Shown in pieces: positions 13,514-20,150 of a stretch of DNA of 28,268 nt; positions within the stretch are counted from its first letter, which is position 1; every line of letters starts with the position of its first letter. Made by a program: the position numbers and the translations under genes. The notes under the pieces were generated by a model. It did not search any database. It was given only the letters and a program-made list of their open reading frames with translations, and was not told where the DNA came from. The stretch is from positions 1-28,268 of the IMG/VR virus record IMGVR_UViG_3300025205_000001. One strand, 5' to 3'. Source of the DNA: a virus.

Positions 13514-13712
13514 CGTCACGCAGCAGATCATGGACCTGATCAACGCGGAGCCACTGCCGGCGGATGCGGAGGATCGCTTGTCGGAGCTGATCGAGCAGTT
13601 GCCGGAGGAAGACCAGGACATGGCACGCGCCACCTGGTCGGAGGCGCTGTTCATGGCGCGGCAGTCCGCAGATTTCGATCCCGCCGCACCAACGGTCGAA
13701 CTGGATCTCTGA
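13506..13712 (+). CDS. Small acidic protein after MuF toxin (immunity candidate)
   Basis: A 68-residue, strongly acidic helical protein (about 17 Asp/Glu against 3 Arg) that starts inside the last codons of the MuF-peptidase gene with an 8-base overlap. Segments ADAEDRLSELIEQLPEEDQD and ARATWSEALFMARQS look like two or three amphipathic helices. No family is recognised. A small acidic protein directly coupled to a polymorphic toxin is the usual arrangement of a cognate immunity protein; alternatively it may be an ordinary small head-assembly protein. The phage gpG gene follows after 6 bases. Confidence 0.65.
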   Translation: MSDVTQQIMDLINAEPLPADAEDRLSELIEQLPEEDQDMARATWSEALFMARQSADFDPAAPTVELDL

Positions 13713-13718
13713 GCCGGC

Positions 13719-14234
13719 ATGATCACCGTCGACGTCACCACGGACACGCTGCGCCCCGCCCTGGCCGAGGCAGAACAGGCGCTTTCCGACCTGACGCCGC
13801 TCCTTCAGGACATCGGCGAATTGATGGTCGAGCGGACCAAGGGCAATTTCAAGACTGGCACAGCGCCCGACGGTACGGCCTGGGCACCGCGCAGCCAGAC
13901 AACGCTGGACGCCTATGCCGCGCGGGGCGACACGCCGAAAGGTGGCCCGCTGGTCGGGGTGACACGCGCGCTGTCGACTACGATTGCCTATGAGGTTGCG
14001 CCGGGGCATGTCGACTGGGGATCGAACATGATCTACGCGGCCGTGATGCAGTTCGGGGCAGAGCAGGGACAGTTCGGCGCGCGGATCGGCAAGGACAAGA
14101 ACGGTCGCGACTTCTTCATGACGATCCCCTGGGGCGACATTCCGGCCCGGCCCTTCGTGGGCATCGGTCCCGAGGACGAAAACGCCATTCTGGAGACCAT
14201 TGAAGACTATCTTCAAGGCCTGATCGAAGACTGA
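13719..14234 (+). CDS. Virion morphogenesis protein (Mu gpG-like, tail completion)
   Basis: A 171-residue protein of the phage virion morphogenesis/tail completion family (Phage_tail_S type, Mu gpG). Diagnostic parts are MVERTKGNFKTGTAPDGTAW (residues 44-63), LVGVTRALSTTIAYEV, and the C-terminal IPARPFVGIGPEDENAI, which is strongly conserved in the family. In Mu, G is needed for joining heads to tails. It ends the transcription unit before the second promoter-like motif; a 7-bp inverted repeat (14200-14216) lies within its last codons. Family call is firm; exact position in the virion neck is from homologues. Confidence 0.88.
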   Translation: MITVDVTTDTLRPALAEAEQALSDLTPLLQDIGELMVERTKGNFKTGTAPDGTAWAPRSQTTLDAYAARGDTPKGGPLVGVTRALSTTIAYEVAPGHVDWGSNMIYAAVMQFGAEQGQFGARIGKDKNGRDFFMTIPWGDIPARPFVGIGPEDENAILETIEDYLQGLIED

Positions 14235-14243
14235 TCGTCCGCG

Positions 14244-14285
14244 CAACCTTCCCAATGTAGCGGGGCCGTGTTGGCGGGCATTTTG
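14244..14285 (+). promoter_or_regulatory. Putative activator-dependent late promoter (PI-like)
   Basis: CAACCTTCCCAATGTAG (14244-14260) is an exact copy of the 17-mer at 3812-3828. GGCATTTTG (14277-14285) matches GGCATTCTG at 3845-3853 with identical spacing, while the 15-16 bases between are unrelated, as for a binding site plus -10 element. A start about 7 bases past CATTTT would coincide with the protease ATG at 14291, implying a leaderless transcript. In Mu the equivalent place holds the C-dependent PI promoter. Function is inferred from repetition and position. Confidence 0.65.
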
Positions 14286-14290
14286 CCCTC

Positions 14291-15295
14291 ATGAACACGC
14301 GTCCCGATATCTCGTCCTTCGAGGCGGTGGCCCTGTCGCTGGAAGGCGAGGCCCCGCCCGATTGGATCCAGCTCCTGCCCGCGCCAGGCAAGAAGTTCCG
14401 CTCCATCGATGGGCGGGGCCCTTGGTTCTACGACAGCGCCGAGGAGCTGATCGCCGCAAGCACCGCCTCCGGTGAGCGGATCTTCATCGATGTGAACCAC
14501 GCCACCACGCGCTCCGCCCCGAAGGGCGGCGATGCGCCAGCCGTGGGCTGGATCGAAGAGCTTCAGGGTCGTCCCGACGGGATCTGGGGCCGTGTGACCT
14601 GGAACAGCAAGGGCGCCGAGCTGATGGCGGACCGCGCCTACCACGGCATTTCGCCGGTGATGTCCTTCAACAAGGCCACCGGCAAGGTGGCGCGGATCTT
14701 CCACGCCTCCCTGACCAATACCCCCGCCCTGGGCGGGGCCATCGCATCCCTTTCCGAGGAGACAGACGACATGAACATGGCCGCAATCGCGAAGGCCCTG
14801 GGCCTCGCGGAAGATGCCGGTGAGGACGCGATCCTCGCCGCCATCTCCAAGCTGAAGAAAGGCGCGGAAAAGCCCGCCGAGCTCTCCACCCTGGCGCTTG
14901 CGCTGGGGGCCGAGGAGGGCGCCAGCGTGGCGGAGCTGACTGTCCTGGCCAAGGCGGCCGTGGCGAATGCCGGCGACGCCGACCAGGTCGCCGAGCTGAC
15001 CGAGCAGCTGGGCGAGCTGCGCGCTGAACGGTGGCTGGACGAGAAGGTGGCCGAAGGCCGCGCCATCGATGCCGACTTCCGCGTCGAGCTCTCGGCGCTC
15101 TGGCTCGAAAATCCCGACCGCGCCGAGAAGGTGGCGAGCCGCCTGCCGAAGCTCTCCCCGACCCATACAGCCAAGTCGGCCCCGAAGGGCGAGGCGATCA
15201 CCGAACTGAGCGCCGACCAGAGGAAGATCGCAGAGCAGATGGGCTACTCCGAGAAGGAGTATCTTGAGCTGCTGCAGGCAGAGGAGGCAGCCTGA
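14291..15295 (+). CDS. Head maturation protease/scaffold (Mu gpI-like)
   Basis: A 334-residue protein of the Mu prophage I protein family. Residues ~1-155 are the protease: IDVNHATTRSAPKGG with His70, VGWIEEL, and YHGISPVMSF with Ser121 are the probable catalytic His and Ser regions, followed by LTNTPALGGAI. Residues ~161-334 are an acidic, Ala/Glu/Leu-rich helical scaffold (AAIAKALGLAEDAGEDAI, VAELTEQLGELRAERWLD). In Mu the scaffold Z is also made separately from an internal start in I; a well-placed internal start exists here at 14771. There is no good Shine-Dalgarno sequence before 14291. The stop overlaps the next start by one base. Confidence 0.88.
   Translation: MNTRPDISSFEAVALSLEGEAPPDWIQLLPAPGKKFRSIDGRGPWFYDSAEELIAASTASGERIFIDVNHATTRSAPKGGDAPAVGWIEELQGRPDGIWGRVTWNSKGAELMADRAYHGISPVMSFNKATGKVARIFHASLTNTPALGGAIASLSEETDDMNMAAIAKALGLAEDAGEDAILAAISKLKKGAEKPAELSTLALALGAEEGASVAELTVLAKAAVANAGDADQVAELTEQLGELRAERWLDEKVAEGRAIDADFRVELSALWLENPDRAEKVASRLPKLSPTHTAKSAPKGEAITELSADQRKIAEQMGYSEKEYLELLQAEEAA
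14771..15295 (+). CDS. Putative nested scaffold protein (Mu gpZ-like) from internal start
   Basis: Within the protease gene, in the same frame, ATG 14771 (Met161) is preceded by GAGGAGA (14756-14762) with 8 bases spacing, a far better ribosome-binding site than that of the full-length gene. It lies exactly at the boundary between the protease and the helical scaffold part. The product would be 174 residues, acidic and helical. Mu makes its scaffold Z in this way, so a nested gene is expected; expression is inferred. Confidence 0.55.
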   Translation: MNMAAIAKALGLAEDAGEDAILAAISKLKKGAEKPAELSTLALALGAEEGASVAELTVLAKAAVANAGDADQVAELTEQLGELRAERWLDEKVAEGRAIDADFRVELSALWLENPDRAEKVASRLPKLSPTHTAKSAPKGEAITELSADQRKIAEQMGYSEKEYLELLQAEEAA

Positions 15296-16056
15296 TGGCC
15301 GCATTGACCGCAGACCGCAACACGCCCCGGTTCGAGGGCGACATCCGCCAGGGCGACGTTGCCGCCTCGACCCTGATCTATGCCGGCACCCTGGTGATGC
15401 GCGATGCCTCGGGCAACCTGGTCGAGGGCCAGACCGCCACGGGCCTTGTCGGCGCCGGCCGCGCAGAAGAGCGGGTCGACAACTCCGCAGGGTCGGCGGG
15501 TGACCTGACCTGCGATTACCGCCCTGGCATCTACCGCTTCGCCAACTCTTCGGCAGCGGACGAGATCACCAAGGTCGAGATCGGCGCGCTGTGTTACGCG
15601 GTCGACGATCAGACCGTCGCCAAGACGGATGGCGATGGCGCCCGTTCGCCCGCCGGCCTCATCGCTGGCGTCGATGCCAACGGCGTCTGGGTGGCGATGG
15701 ACGAAGGCGCCGCTGCAGCAGCGCTGGCCGCGGCTGTCACCACCGGCTCGACCGCCATCGCCGCAGATGTCCTGGCGATCCCGGTAACGCACCGCTTCGT
15801 CGCCAAGACCACAGGCGCCGATGCCGAGGCCCTCACCCTGGCAGATGGCCTGCCGGGTCAGAAGCTGACCGTCTCGCTGGTCACCGACGGTGGCGGCGCC
15901 GGTACCCTGACGCCGACCACCTGTTCCGGCTTCGTGGACATCGTATTCGCCGACGCCGGCGACACGGCGACGCTGGAATACATCGACGACACCGTCGGGT
16001 GGATCGTCACCGGCGCGCTCGGTGCTGCCGCGCAACCCGCCGTTTCCCTGAGCTGA
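15295..16056 (+). CDS. Head decoration-like protein
   Basis: A 253-residue Gly/Ala/Thr-rich beta protein located between protease and major capsid genes, where Mu-like phages of this group encode a decoration or cement protein. The N-terminal ~140 residues (RFEGDIRQGDVAASTLIYAG, then GLVGAGRAEERVDNSAG and VEIGALCYAVDDQTVAKTDG) look like the capping/decoration fold of DUF2190-like proteins. A short Ala-rich linker (~141-160) leads to a second beta domain (HRFVAKTTGADAEALTLADG, TLEYIDDTVGWIVTG) that may be surface-exposed. Start overlaps the protease stop (TGATG). Role on the capsid surface is inferred from position and composition. Confidence 0.7.
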   Translation: MAALTADRNTPRFEGDIRQGDVAASTLIYAGTLVMRDASGNLVEGQTATGLVGAGRAEERVDNSAGSAGDLTCDYRPGIYRFANSSAADEITKVEIGALCYAVDDQTVAKTDGDGARSPAGLIAGVDANGVWVAMDEGAAAAALAAAVTTGSTAIAADVLAIPVTHRFVAKTTGADAEALTLADGLPGQKLTVSLVTDGGGAGTLTPTTCSGFVDIVFADAGDTATLEYIDDTVGWIVTGALGAAAQPAVSLS

Positions 16057-16066
16057 GGACCCTGAC

Positions 16067-16960
16067 ATGCTCATCAATGCCGCAAACCTGAACAACCTGC
16101 GCGTCGGTTTCTCCGGGGCCTTCAAGAACGGCCTGGGCATGGCGCCCAGCCAGTGGAACCGGATCGCGACCGAGGTGCGCTCCTCTCAGACCAGCCAGAA
16201 ATACGGCTGGCTGGGCCAGATGCCGAACGTCCGCGAGTGGATCGGTCCGCGCGCCGTCCAGAACCTCGAACAGCACGACTACTCCATCGAGGAGAAGGGC
16301 TTCGAACTGACGGTCTCGGTCAAGCGCCGCCACGTCGAGACCGACAACCTCGGGATCTACGCGCCCATGTTCACCGAGATGGGGCGGTCCACCGGGGCCA
16401 AGAAGGAACAGCTGGTCTTTTCCCTGCTGAAGGCGGGCTTCACCACCGAATGCTACGACGAGCAGAACTTCTTCGACACCGACCACCCGGTGAAGGACGA
16501 GAAAGGCAACGACACCACGGTCGCCAACACCGACGGCGGATCGGGCACGCCCTGGTTCCTGCTGGATACCTCGCGCGCGCTCAAGCCGCTGATCCTGCAG
16601 ATCGGCAAGGAGTTCAAGTTCGTCTCCAAGGACCGGGACCAGGACGACAACGTCTTCGACAACGACGAGTTCGTCTATGGCGCGGACGGCTACATGAACG
16701 TGGGCTTCGGCTTCTGGCAGATGGCCTGGGGGTCCAAGCAGACGCTCAACGCCGCCAACTACGCCACGGCACGCGCCGCGCTCTCGGGCATGAAGGGCGA
16801 CTATGGCCGCCCGCTGGGCCTGATGCCGAACCTCCTGGTGGTGCCGCCCTCGCTGGAAAGTGCCGCTCGCAAGATCCTCAACTCCGAGTACGCCTCGGGC
16901 GGCGAGACCAACGAGTGGAAAGGCACTGCCGAGCTGCTCGTCGTGCCCTGGCTGGCGTGA
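16067..16960 (+). CDS. Major capsid protein (Mu gpT-like)
   Basis: A 297-residue protein of the Mu-like major head subunit gpT family, an HK97-fold capsid protein. Characteristic parts are LNNLRVGFSGAFKNGLG near the N-terminus, YGWLGQMPNVREWIGPRAVQ (residues 44-63), LTVSVKRRHVETDNLGIY (80-97) and a C-terminal PNLLVVPPSLESAARKIL. A GAGGA lies upstream of the start. It assembles on the scaffold encoded just upstream and is packaged with the portal. Very regular GC-ending codons fit a highly expressed gene. The C-terminus ends WKGTAELLVVPWLA, about where the family normally has further residues, so it is slightly short. Confidence 0.93.
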   Translation: MLINAANLNNLRVGFSGAFKNGLGMAPSQWNRIATEVRSSQTSQKYGWLGQMPNVREWIGPRAVQNLEQHDYSIEEKGFELTVSVKRRHVETDNLGIYAPMFTEMGRSTGAKKEQLVFSLLKAGFTTECYDEQNFFDTDHPVKDEKGNDTTVANTDGGSGTPWFLLDTSRALKPLILQIGKEFKFVSKDRDQDDNVFDNDEFVYGADGYMNVGFGFWQMAWGSKQTLNAANYATARAALSGMKGDYGRPLGLMPNLLVVPPSLESAARKILNSEYASGGETNEWKGTAELLVVPWLA

Positions 16961-16971
16961 GGAGGTGAGGG

Positions 16972-17433
16972 ATGACCCGCGAGGAGCTTGACGCACGCGC
17001 CGCCAAACTCGGGATCTCCACCAGCTCGCGCTGGAAGGACGAGACGGTGGCCGAGAAGATCGCCGAGGCCGAGGCAGAGCAGGCCGGATCGGATACCACG
17101 CCGGAAGGGGCCTCCGACGGTCCCGGGCCGGTGGAGGGGGCGGGCGAAGGCGCCGCCCCCACACAATCCGCCGCCGAGGAAGGCCAGGGGGCTGCGCCCG
17201 CCGCAGAAGTGGCGGCGGCGCCTCAAGAAGCGGCAAAGCCTGCCGTCCCCGACCCGGAACAGCCGCCCGAGGGCGTGCTGACTGTCACCGGCCCCAAGAA
17301 GGGGCGCTGGCGCGCCGGGCGGCACTTCACGCCCGAGCCGGTGAAGATCCCGCTGGCCGATCTGACCGAGGACGAGATCGCGATGCTCGCGGCCGACCCG
17401 AAACTCACCCTGTCCGGTCTGCCTCAAGACTGA
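16972..17433 (+). CDS. FluMu_N / HI1506-like protein
   Basis: A 153-residue protein with a very strong ribosome-binding site (AGGAGGTGAGGG). Its ends are ordered and its middle is not: residues 1-38 form a small HeH/LEM-like helical domain (TREELDARAAKLGISTSSRW), residues ~39-105 are a low-complexity Ala/Pro/Glu/Gly linker, and residues ~108-153 match the Mu-like FluMu N-terminal domain (GRWRAGRHFTPEPVKIPL, LTEDEIAMLAADPKL). Related proteins follow gpT in Haemophilus FluMu-type prophages. It is likely a head or neck accessory protein; its exact role is unknown. The HeH-like domain could bind DNA. Confidence 0.75.
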   Translation: MTREELDARAAKLGISTSSRWKDETVAEKIAEAEAEQAGSDTTPEGASDGPGPVEGAGEGAAPTQSAAEEGQGAAPAAEVAAAPQEAAKPAVPDPEQPPEGVLTVTGPKKGRWRAGRHFTPEPVKIPLADLTEDEIAMLAADPKLTLSGLPQD

Positions 17434-17471
17434 CACCGCACGCCGTGCCGGGGGGCGCGGCGGGCCACTTT

Positions 17472-17506
17472 CCCGGCGGTTGCGCCCCCGCGCCGCCGGG
17501 GCTTTT
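17472..17506 (+). terminator. Terminator-like hairpin after capsid operon
   Basis: CCCGGCGG (17472-17479) pairs with CCGCCGGG (17493-17500); within the loop GCG (17482-17484) and CGC (17489-17491) can pair further. GC then TTTT follow (17503-17506), and another TTTT comes at 17513-17516. This looks like a weak intrinsic terminator in the 97-base gap between the head and the connector/tail genes. No gene is visible in the gap. Confidence 0.5.
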
Positions 17507-17530
17507 CACCCCTTTTGAACGGTCCTGCAC

Positions 17531-17959
17531 ATGTCCTACTGCACCCAGGACGATCTCGAACAGCGCTACGGCACCCAGCTGCTGGTCGACCTGACCGACC
17601 GGGGCGAGCTGGCCACGGGCGCCATCGACGCCGACACGGTGACCCGCGCAATCTCCGAGGCGGACGCGCTGATCGACGGCTACGTCAAGGGCCGCTACAG
17701 GCTGCCCTTCGCCGTGACGCCGGACCCGATCCCGAAGATCAGCCGCGAGATCGCGATCTACACGCTGCACGTCTACGAGCCGAACGAGAAGATCGTCCGC
17801 GACTACAGCCAGGCCATCAAGACGCTGCAGGAGATTGCCAAGGGCAACGTCATCCTGGACGCCGACGGCGTCACCCCCTCCGAGACCGGGGCCGGCGGCG
17901 TGCGTGTCAACGACCGCGACCGCCCCTTCACGGCTGACAACCTCAAGGGCTTCATCTGA
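17531..17959 (+). CDS. DUF1320 head-tail connector protein (Mu gp36-like)
   Basis: A 142-residue protein of the DUF1320 family (Mu gp36/gpJ position), a head-tail adaptor related to gp6-type connectors. Signatures: SYCTQDDLEQRYGTQLLVDL at the N-terminus, AISEADALIDGYVKGRYRLP (residues 47-66), then ISREIAIYTLHVYEPNEKI. The C-terminus is a Gly-rich loop region (ADGVTPSETGAGGVRVNDRD) that probably lines the portal channel. The gene begins 97 bases past the previous one, after a terminator-like hairpin, and opens a tightly packed connector and tail operon; its stop overlaps the next start (TGATG). Confidence 0.88.
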   Translation: MSYCTQDDLEQRYGTQLLVDLTDRGELATGAIDADTVTRAISEADALIDGYVKGRYRLPFAVTPDPIPKISREIAIYTLHVYEPNEKIVRDYSQAIKTLQEIAKGNVILDADGVTPSETGAGGVRVNDRDRPFTADNLKGFI

Positions 17960-18393
17960 TGCTGGCCGATATCAAGACACGGCTGGAGGCGCGGGTCGTG
18001 GAGCTGGACGGCCGGGTCGGTCTGGCGTCTGATTTTGCCGCCGCGCTGAAGTCCGGACGGGCGCCGCGCGGCGGTGTCAATGTCTACGTCCTGCCTGGCA
18101 CGACACAGGGCCTGCCCGTCGAGGTCACCGGCGCGGGAATGTTCGTACAAACGGTCCGGCGCGGTGTGACCGTGGCCTCGCTCCTGCAGTCCACCGACCC
18201 GCGCGGCATTCGCGCCCTGGAAACCATCGACGCTTTCCTGACCGACATCCAGCAGGCGATTTGCGGTTGGGCGCCGGGCGACGAGGTCGGCGTCTTCGAA
18301 CTGGTCGCAGAGCGCCAGGCACCGGCGCAGAACGGGCTCTTCGCCTACATCACCGAGTTCCGCATCAACGACCAGCTGAGGATCCCCACATGA
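17959..18393 (+). CDS. Tail terminator-like protein (gp37/DUF1834 position)
   Basis: A 144-residue protein in the position of Mu gp37. It has the alternating strand/helix pattern of tail terminators: LADIKTRLEARVVELDGRV, then NVYVLPGTTQG, VEVTGAGMFVQTVRRGVTVA, and AICGWAPGDEVGVFELVAER, ending with FRINDQLRIPT. Tail terminators cap the growing tail tube and connect it to the head. I infer the role from order (connector, terminator, tube, chaperones, tape measure) and from similarity to siphovirus terminators rather than from a catalytic motif. It overlaps genes on both sides by one to four bases. Confidence 0.75.
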   Translation: MLADIKTRLEARVVELDGRVGLASDFAAALKSGRAPRGGVNVYVLPGTTQGLPVEVTGAGMFVQTVRRGVTVASLLQSTDPRGIRALETIDAFLTDIQQAICGWAPGDEVGVFELVAERQAPAQNGLFAYITEFRINDQLRIPT

Positions 18394-18527
18394 CCAGGCT
18401 CCCGCAATCCGGAGGCAGCTTCACCCGCACCGAGAAGGGAGGGCTGAAGCAGACCGTCGCCCCGCCGAAACCCGCGCCGCGGCCCAAACCTCCCGCGCCG
18501 AAACCCGCCCCGAAAAAGGAGGCCTGA
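18390..18527 (+). CDS. Small Pro/Lys-rich protein
   Basis: A 45-residue basic, disordered protein. The N-terminal part (TRLPQSGGSFTRTEKGGLKQ) is followed by a repeated P-K-P-A-P tail of about 20 residues. It overlaps the tail terminator stop by four bases and is followed after three bases by the tail tube gene, whose AAGGAGG ribosome-binding site lies in its last codons. The frame is conserved by the strict gene packing, but no function is recognisable. Proline-rich basic tails can act as anchors for assembly partners. Confidence 0.6.
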   Translation: MTRLPQSGGSFTRTEKGGLKQTVAPPKPAPRPKPPAPKPAPKKEA

Positions 18528-18530
18528 CCC

Positions 18531-19463
18531 ATGCCGATGTATTTCCGCAAGAAGGTCCTGCTGGCCAAGATCGAGACCACCTACGGCACCGACCCGACCC
18601 CGACCGGCGGGGCCAACGCGATCCTCGCCTCCGAGATCAGCATCCAGCCCATGCAGGGCGCCGATGCGGACCGGGGTCATGACACACCTTACCTGGGCGC
18701 CAACGCGACGATCCCCTATGATCTGCATGCCGTGATCAGCTTCAAGGTGGAGCTGGAACCCTCCGGCACCGCCGGGACCGCGCCTTCCTGGGGGCCGCTC
18801 ATGCGCGCCTGCGGCTGCGCCGAGACCGTCGGTGCCGGCACCGACGTGGTCTACAACCCGATCTCGGACAGTTTCGAGAGCGTCACGCTCTACCTGCACA
18901 TCGACGGGCATCTCTTCAGCCTGACCGGCGCGCGGGGGAACTGCGACATCACGGTCAATGCCAGCGGCATTCCGGTGCTGGAGTTCACCTTCACCGGCCT
19001 CTGGACCAAACCCGCCGCCGGTACCCTGCCCACGCCCGACTACAGTGCCTGGCAAAAACCGCGCATCGCGTCGAACACCGCCACGCCGACGTTCACCATC
19101 AACAGCGAAGACATGGTGATGCGCAGCTTCAAGCTGGCCTTGGGCAACCAGGTGGAGGGGCGGTTCCTGGTCGGCGCCGAGGAGATCGTCATCGTCGACC
19201 GATCCGATATGGTCGAATGCCAGGTCGAGGCCGTGGCCCTCTCGACCCTCGACCCCTGGGCGCTGGCGCGGGACCAGACCGCTGTCGCGGTGGCCCTGAC
19301 CCACGGCACCGGCGCCGGCCGCATCGCGGCGCTCTCGGCCCCGACCTGCCAGATGCAGCGCCCCGGCAATCCCACCGAGGCGCAGGGCATCATGGAATGG
19401 CCGCTCAACCTGGTCCCGCTGCCCGGCAGCGGCAACGACCAGTGGACCCTCACCCTGACCTGA
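18531..19463 (+). CDS. Major tail tube protein
   Basis: A 310-residue protein placed between tail terminator and tail chaperones. It opens YFRKKVLLAKIETTYGTDPT, a common start of siphovirus tube proteins, and continues with beta-rich segments (YDLHAVISFKVELEPSGTAG, GHLFSLTGARGNCDITVN, VLEFTFTGLWTKPA). A second strand-rich half (MVMRSFKLALGNQVEGRFLV) follows, so two related beta-barrel halves are likely. It forms the hexameric rings of the non-contractile tail; no sheath gene is present anywhere in the window, which supports a siphovirus tail. AAGGAGG upstream gives efficient initiation, suiting an abundant structural protein. Confidence 0.82.
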   Translation: MPMYFRKKVLLAKIETTYGTDPTPTGGANAILASEISIQPMQGADADRGHDTPYLGANATIPYDLHAVISFKVELEPSGTAGTAPSWGPLMRACGCAETVGAGTDVVYNPISDSFESVTLYLHIDGHLFSLTGARGNCDITVNASGIPVLEFTFTGLWTKPAAGTLPTPDYSAWQKPRIASNTATPTFTINSEDMVMRSFKLALGNQVEGRFLVGAEEIVIVDRSDMVECQVEAVALSTLDPWALARDQTAVAVALTHGTGAGRIAALSAPTCQMQRPGNPTEAQGIMEWPLNLVPLPGSGNDQWTLTLT

Positions 19464-19476
19464 CGGAGATCCCGCA

Positions 19477-19788
19477 ATGGCATTTCGTATCGCTGAAGAG
19501 CGTGTTTTCACGCGCACAGTCCAGACCGCCGACGGGCAGGACTTCCGCGCCGAGTTCCTCATCCTGCCGGACGAGGAAATGACCGGCATCGAAGCCCAGG
19601 GCGTCGAGGGCGAAAAGGCGATCATGCGCAAGATCGTGCGGCGCCTCGACGACATCGAGGGCGCGGACAAGCAGCCGGTCCCGCACTCGCCCGAGCTGCT
19701 GGAGCAGGTGATCGGCTTTGCCGACCTGCGGATCGCGCTCCTGCGGGCCTACAACGAAGGCCGCATCGAGGCCCGCCGGGGAAACTGA
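19477..19788 (+). CDS. Tail assembly chaperone (lambda G-like, zero-frame product)
   Basis: A 103-residue acidic helical protein directly after the tube gene and before the tape measure gene, where siphoviruses encode the chaperone that coats the tape measure protein during tail assembly. It starts FRIAEERVFTRTVQTADG with beta strands, then helices (KAIMRKIVRRLDDIEGA, LEQVIGFADLRIALLRAY). Its last codons, gga-aac, form the slippery heptamer GGGAAAC (19779-19785) just before the stop, and a -1 shift opens the following frame, giving a predicted 220-residue fusion. The zero-frame product corresponds to lambda gpG and the fusion to gpGT. Confidence 0.82.
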   Translation: MAFRIAEERVFTRTVQTADGQDFRAEFLILPDEEMTGIEAQGVEGEKAIMRKIVRRLDDIEGADKQPVPHSPELLEQVIGFADLRIALLRAYNEGRIEARRGN

Positions 19789-19845
19789 GATGGGCCGGGC
19801 GGGCGCTGATCGAGGGGCATTTCTCGGACCAGTCCGGCCCGGCCC
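19779..19845 (+). promoter_or_regulatory. Programmed -1 ribosomal frameshift signal
   Basis: The heptamer G-GGA-AAC (19779-19785) fits X-XXY-YYZ in the chaperone frame and lies immediately before its stop (19786-19788). After a 6-base spacer (19786-19791), GGGCCGGGC (19792-19800) pairs perfectly with GCCCGGCCC (19837-19845), a 9-bp all-GC stem; inside the 36-base loop CGAG (19811-19814) can pair with CTCG (19823-19826). Slippage leads into the frame reading LRWAGRALIEGHFSDQ. Lambda uses GGGAAAG at the same place. Confidence 0.85.
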
Positions 19846-20138
19846 GACAGATCGACCAGGACGCGGCGTTCTGGGGTATCCCGCCCGAGCTCTTGCGGAC
19901 AGAGGACGCCGAGGAGGCGCTCTGGCCCGAGCATGTCGCCGCGCTGGAGGCCTTTGCCGTCGTCAGCAGCCAGTGGCGGATCGAGCCGCGCTTTGGTGCC
20001 CCGACCCGCTGGCTGGGCCTGGACCACGCCGCCGCCGAGGCCGGGCTGCGCCTGGCGGGGATCGAGGTCACGCCCGACCTCTGGGCGGACATCCGGCAGA
20101 TCGAGCAGGGGGCCAAAGAGGCCTTGAACGGGGATTGA
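19785..20138 (+). CDS. Frameshift extension of tail chaperone (DUF1799-like, lambda T equivalent)
   Basis: An open frame of 117 codons entered by -1 slippage from the chaperone gene. It has no ATG or GTG start and its first TTG is at 19893, yet protein-like sequence with phage codon bias runs from the slippery site: RWAGRALIEGHFSDQSG, DQDAAFWGIPPELL, then WPEHVAALEAFAVVSSQWRI and RWLGLDHAAAEAGLRLAGIE, ending with WADIRQIEQGAKEAL. The second half resembles the DUF1799 family that precedes tape measure genes. As in lambda gpGT, the extension probably recruits tail tube protein to the tape-measure-chaperone complex. Synthesis only from an internal TTG is possible but would discard a third of the conserved-looking part. 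Confidence 0.75.
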   Translation: MRWAGRALIEGHFSDQSGPARQIDQDAAFWGIPPELLRTEDAEEALWPEHVAALEAFAVVSSQWRIEPRFGAPTRWLGLDHAAAEAGLRLAGIEVTPDLWADIRQIEQGAKEALNGD

Positions 20139-20150
20139 ACGGGGGGTGAC

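Noticed and set aside
14200-14216. TTGAAGA/TCTTCAA inverted repeat as a terminator before the second late promoter
   Set aside because: The 7-bp stem is AT-rich, lies within the gpG coding sequence and has no T-run, so it is probably chance.
19790-20149. The ATG at 19790 as a start for the gene after the tail chaperone
   Set aside because: It is in the wrong frame: the product is an Arg/Pro/Gly-rich shadow, while the protein-like frame is the one entered by -1 slippage.
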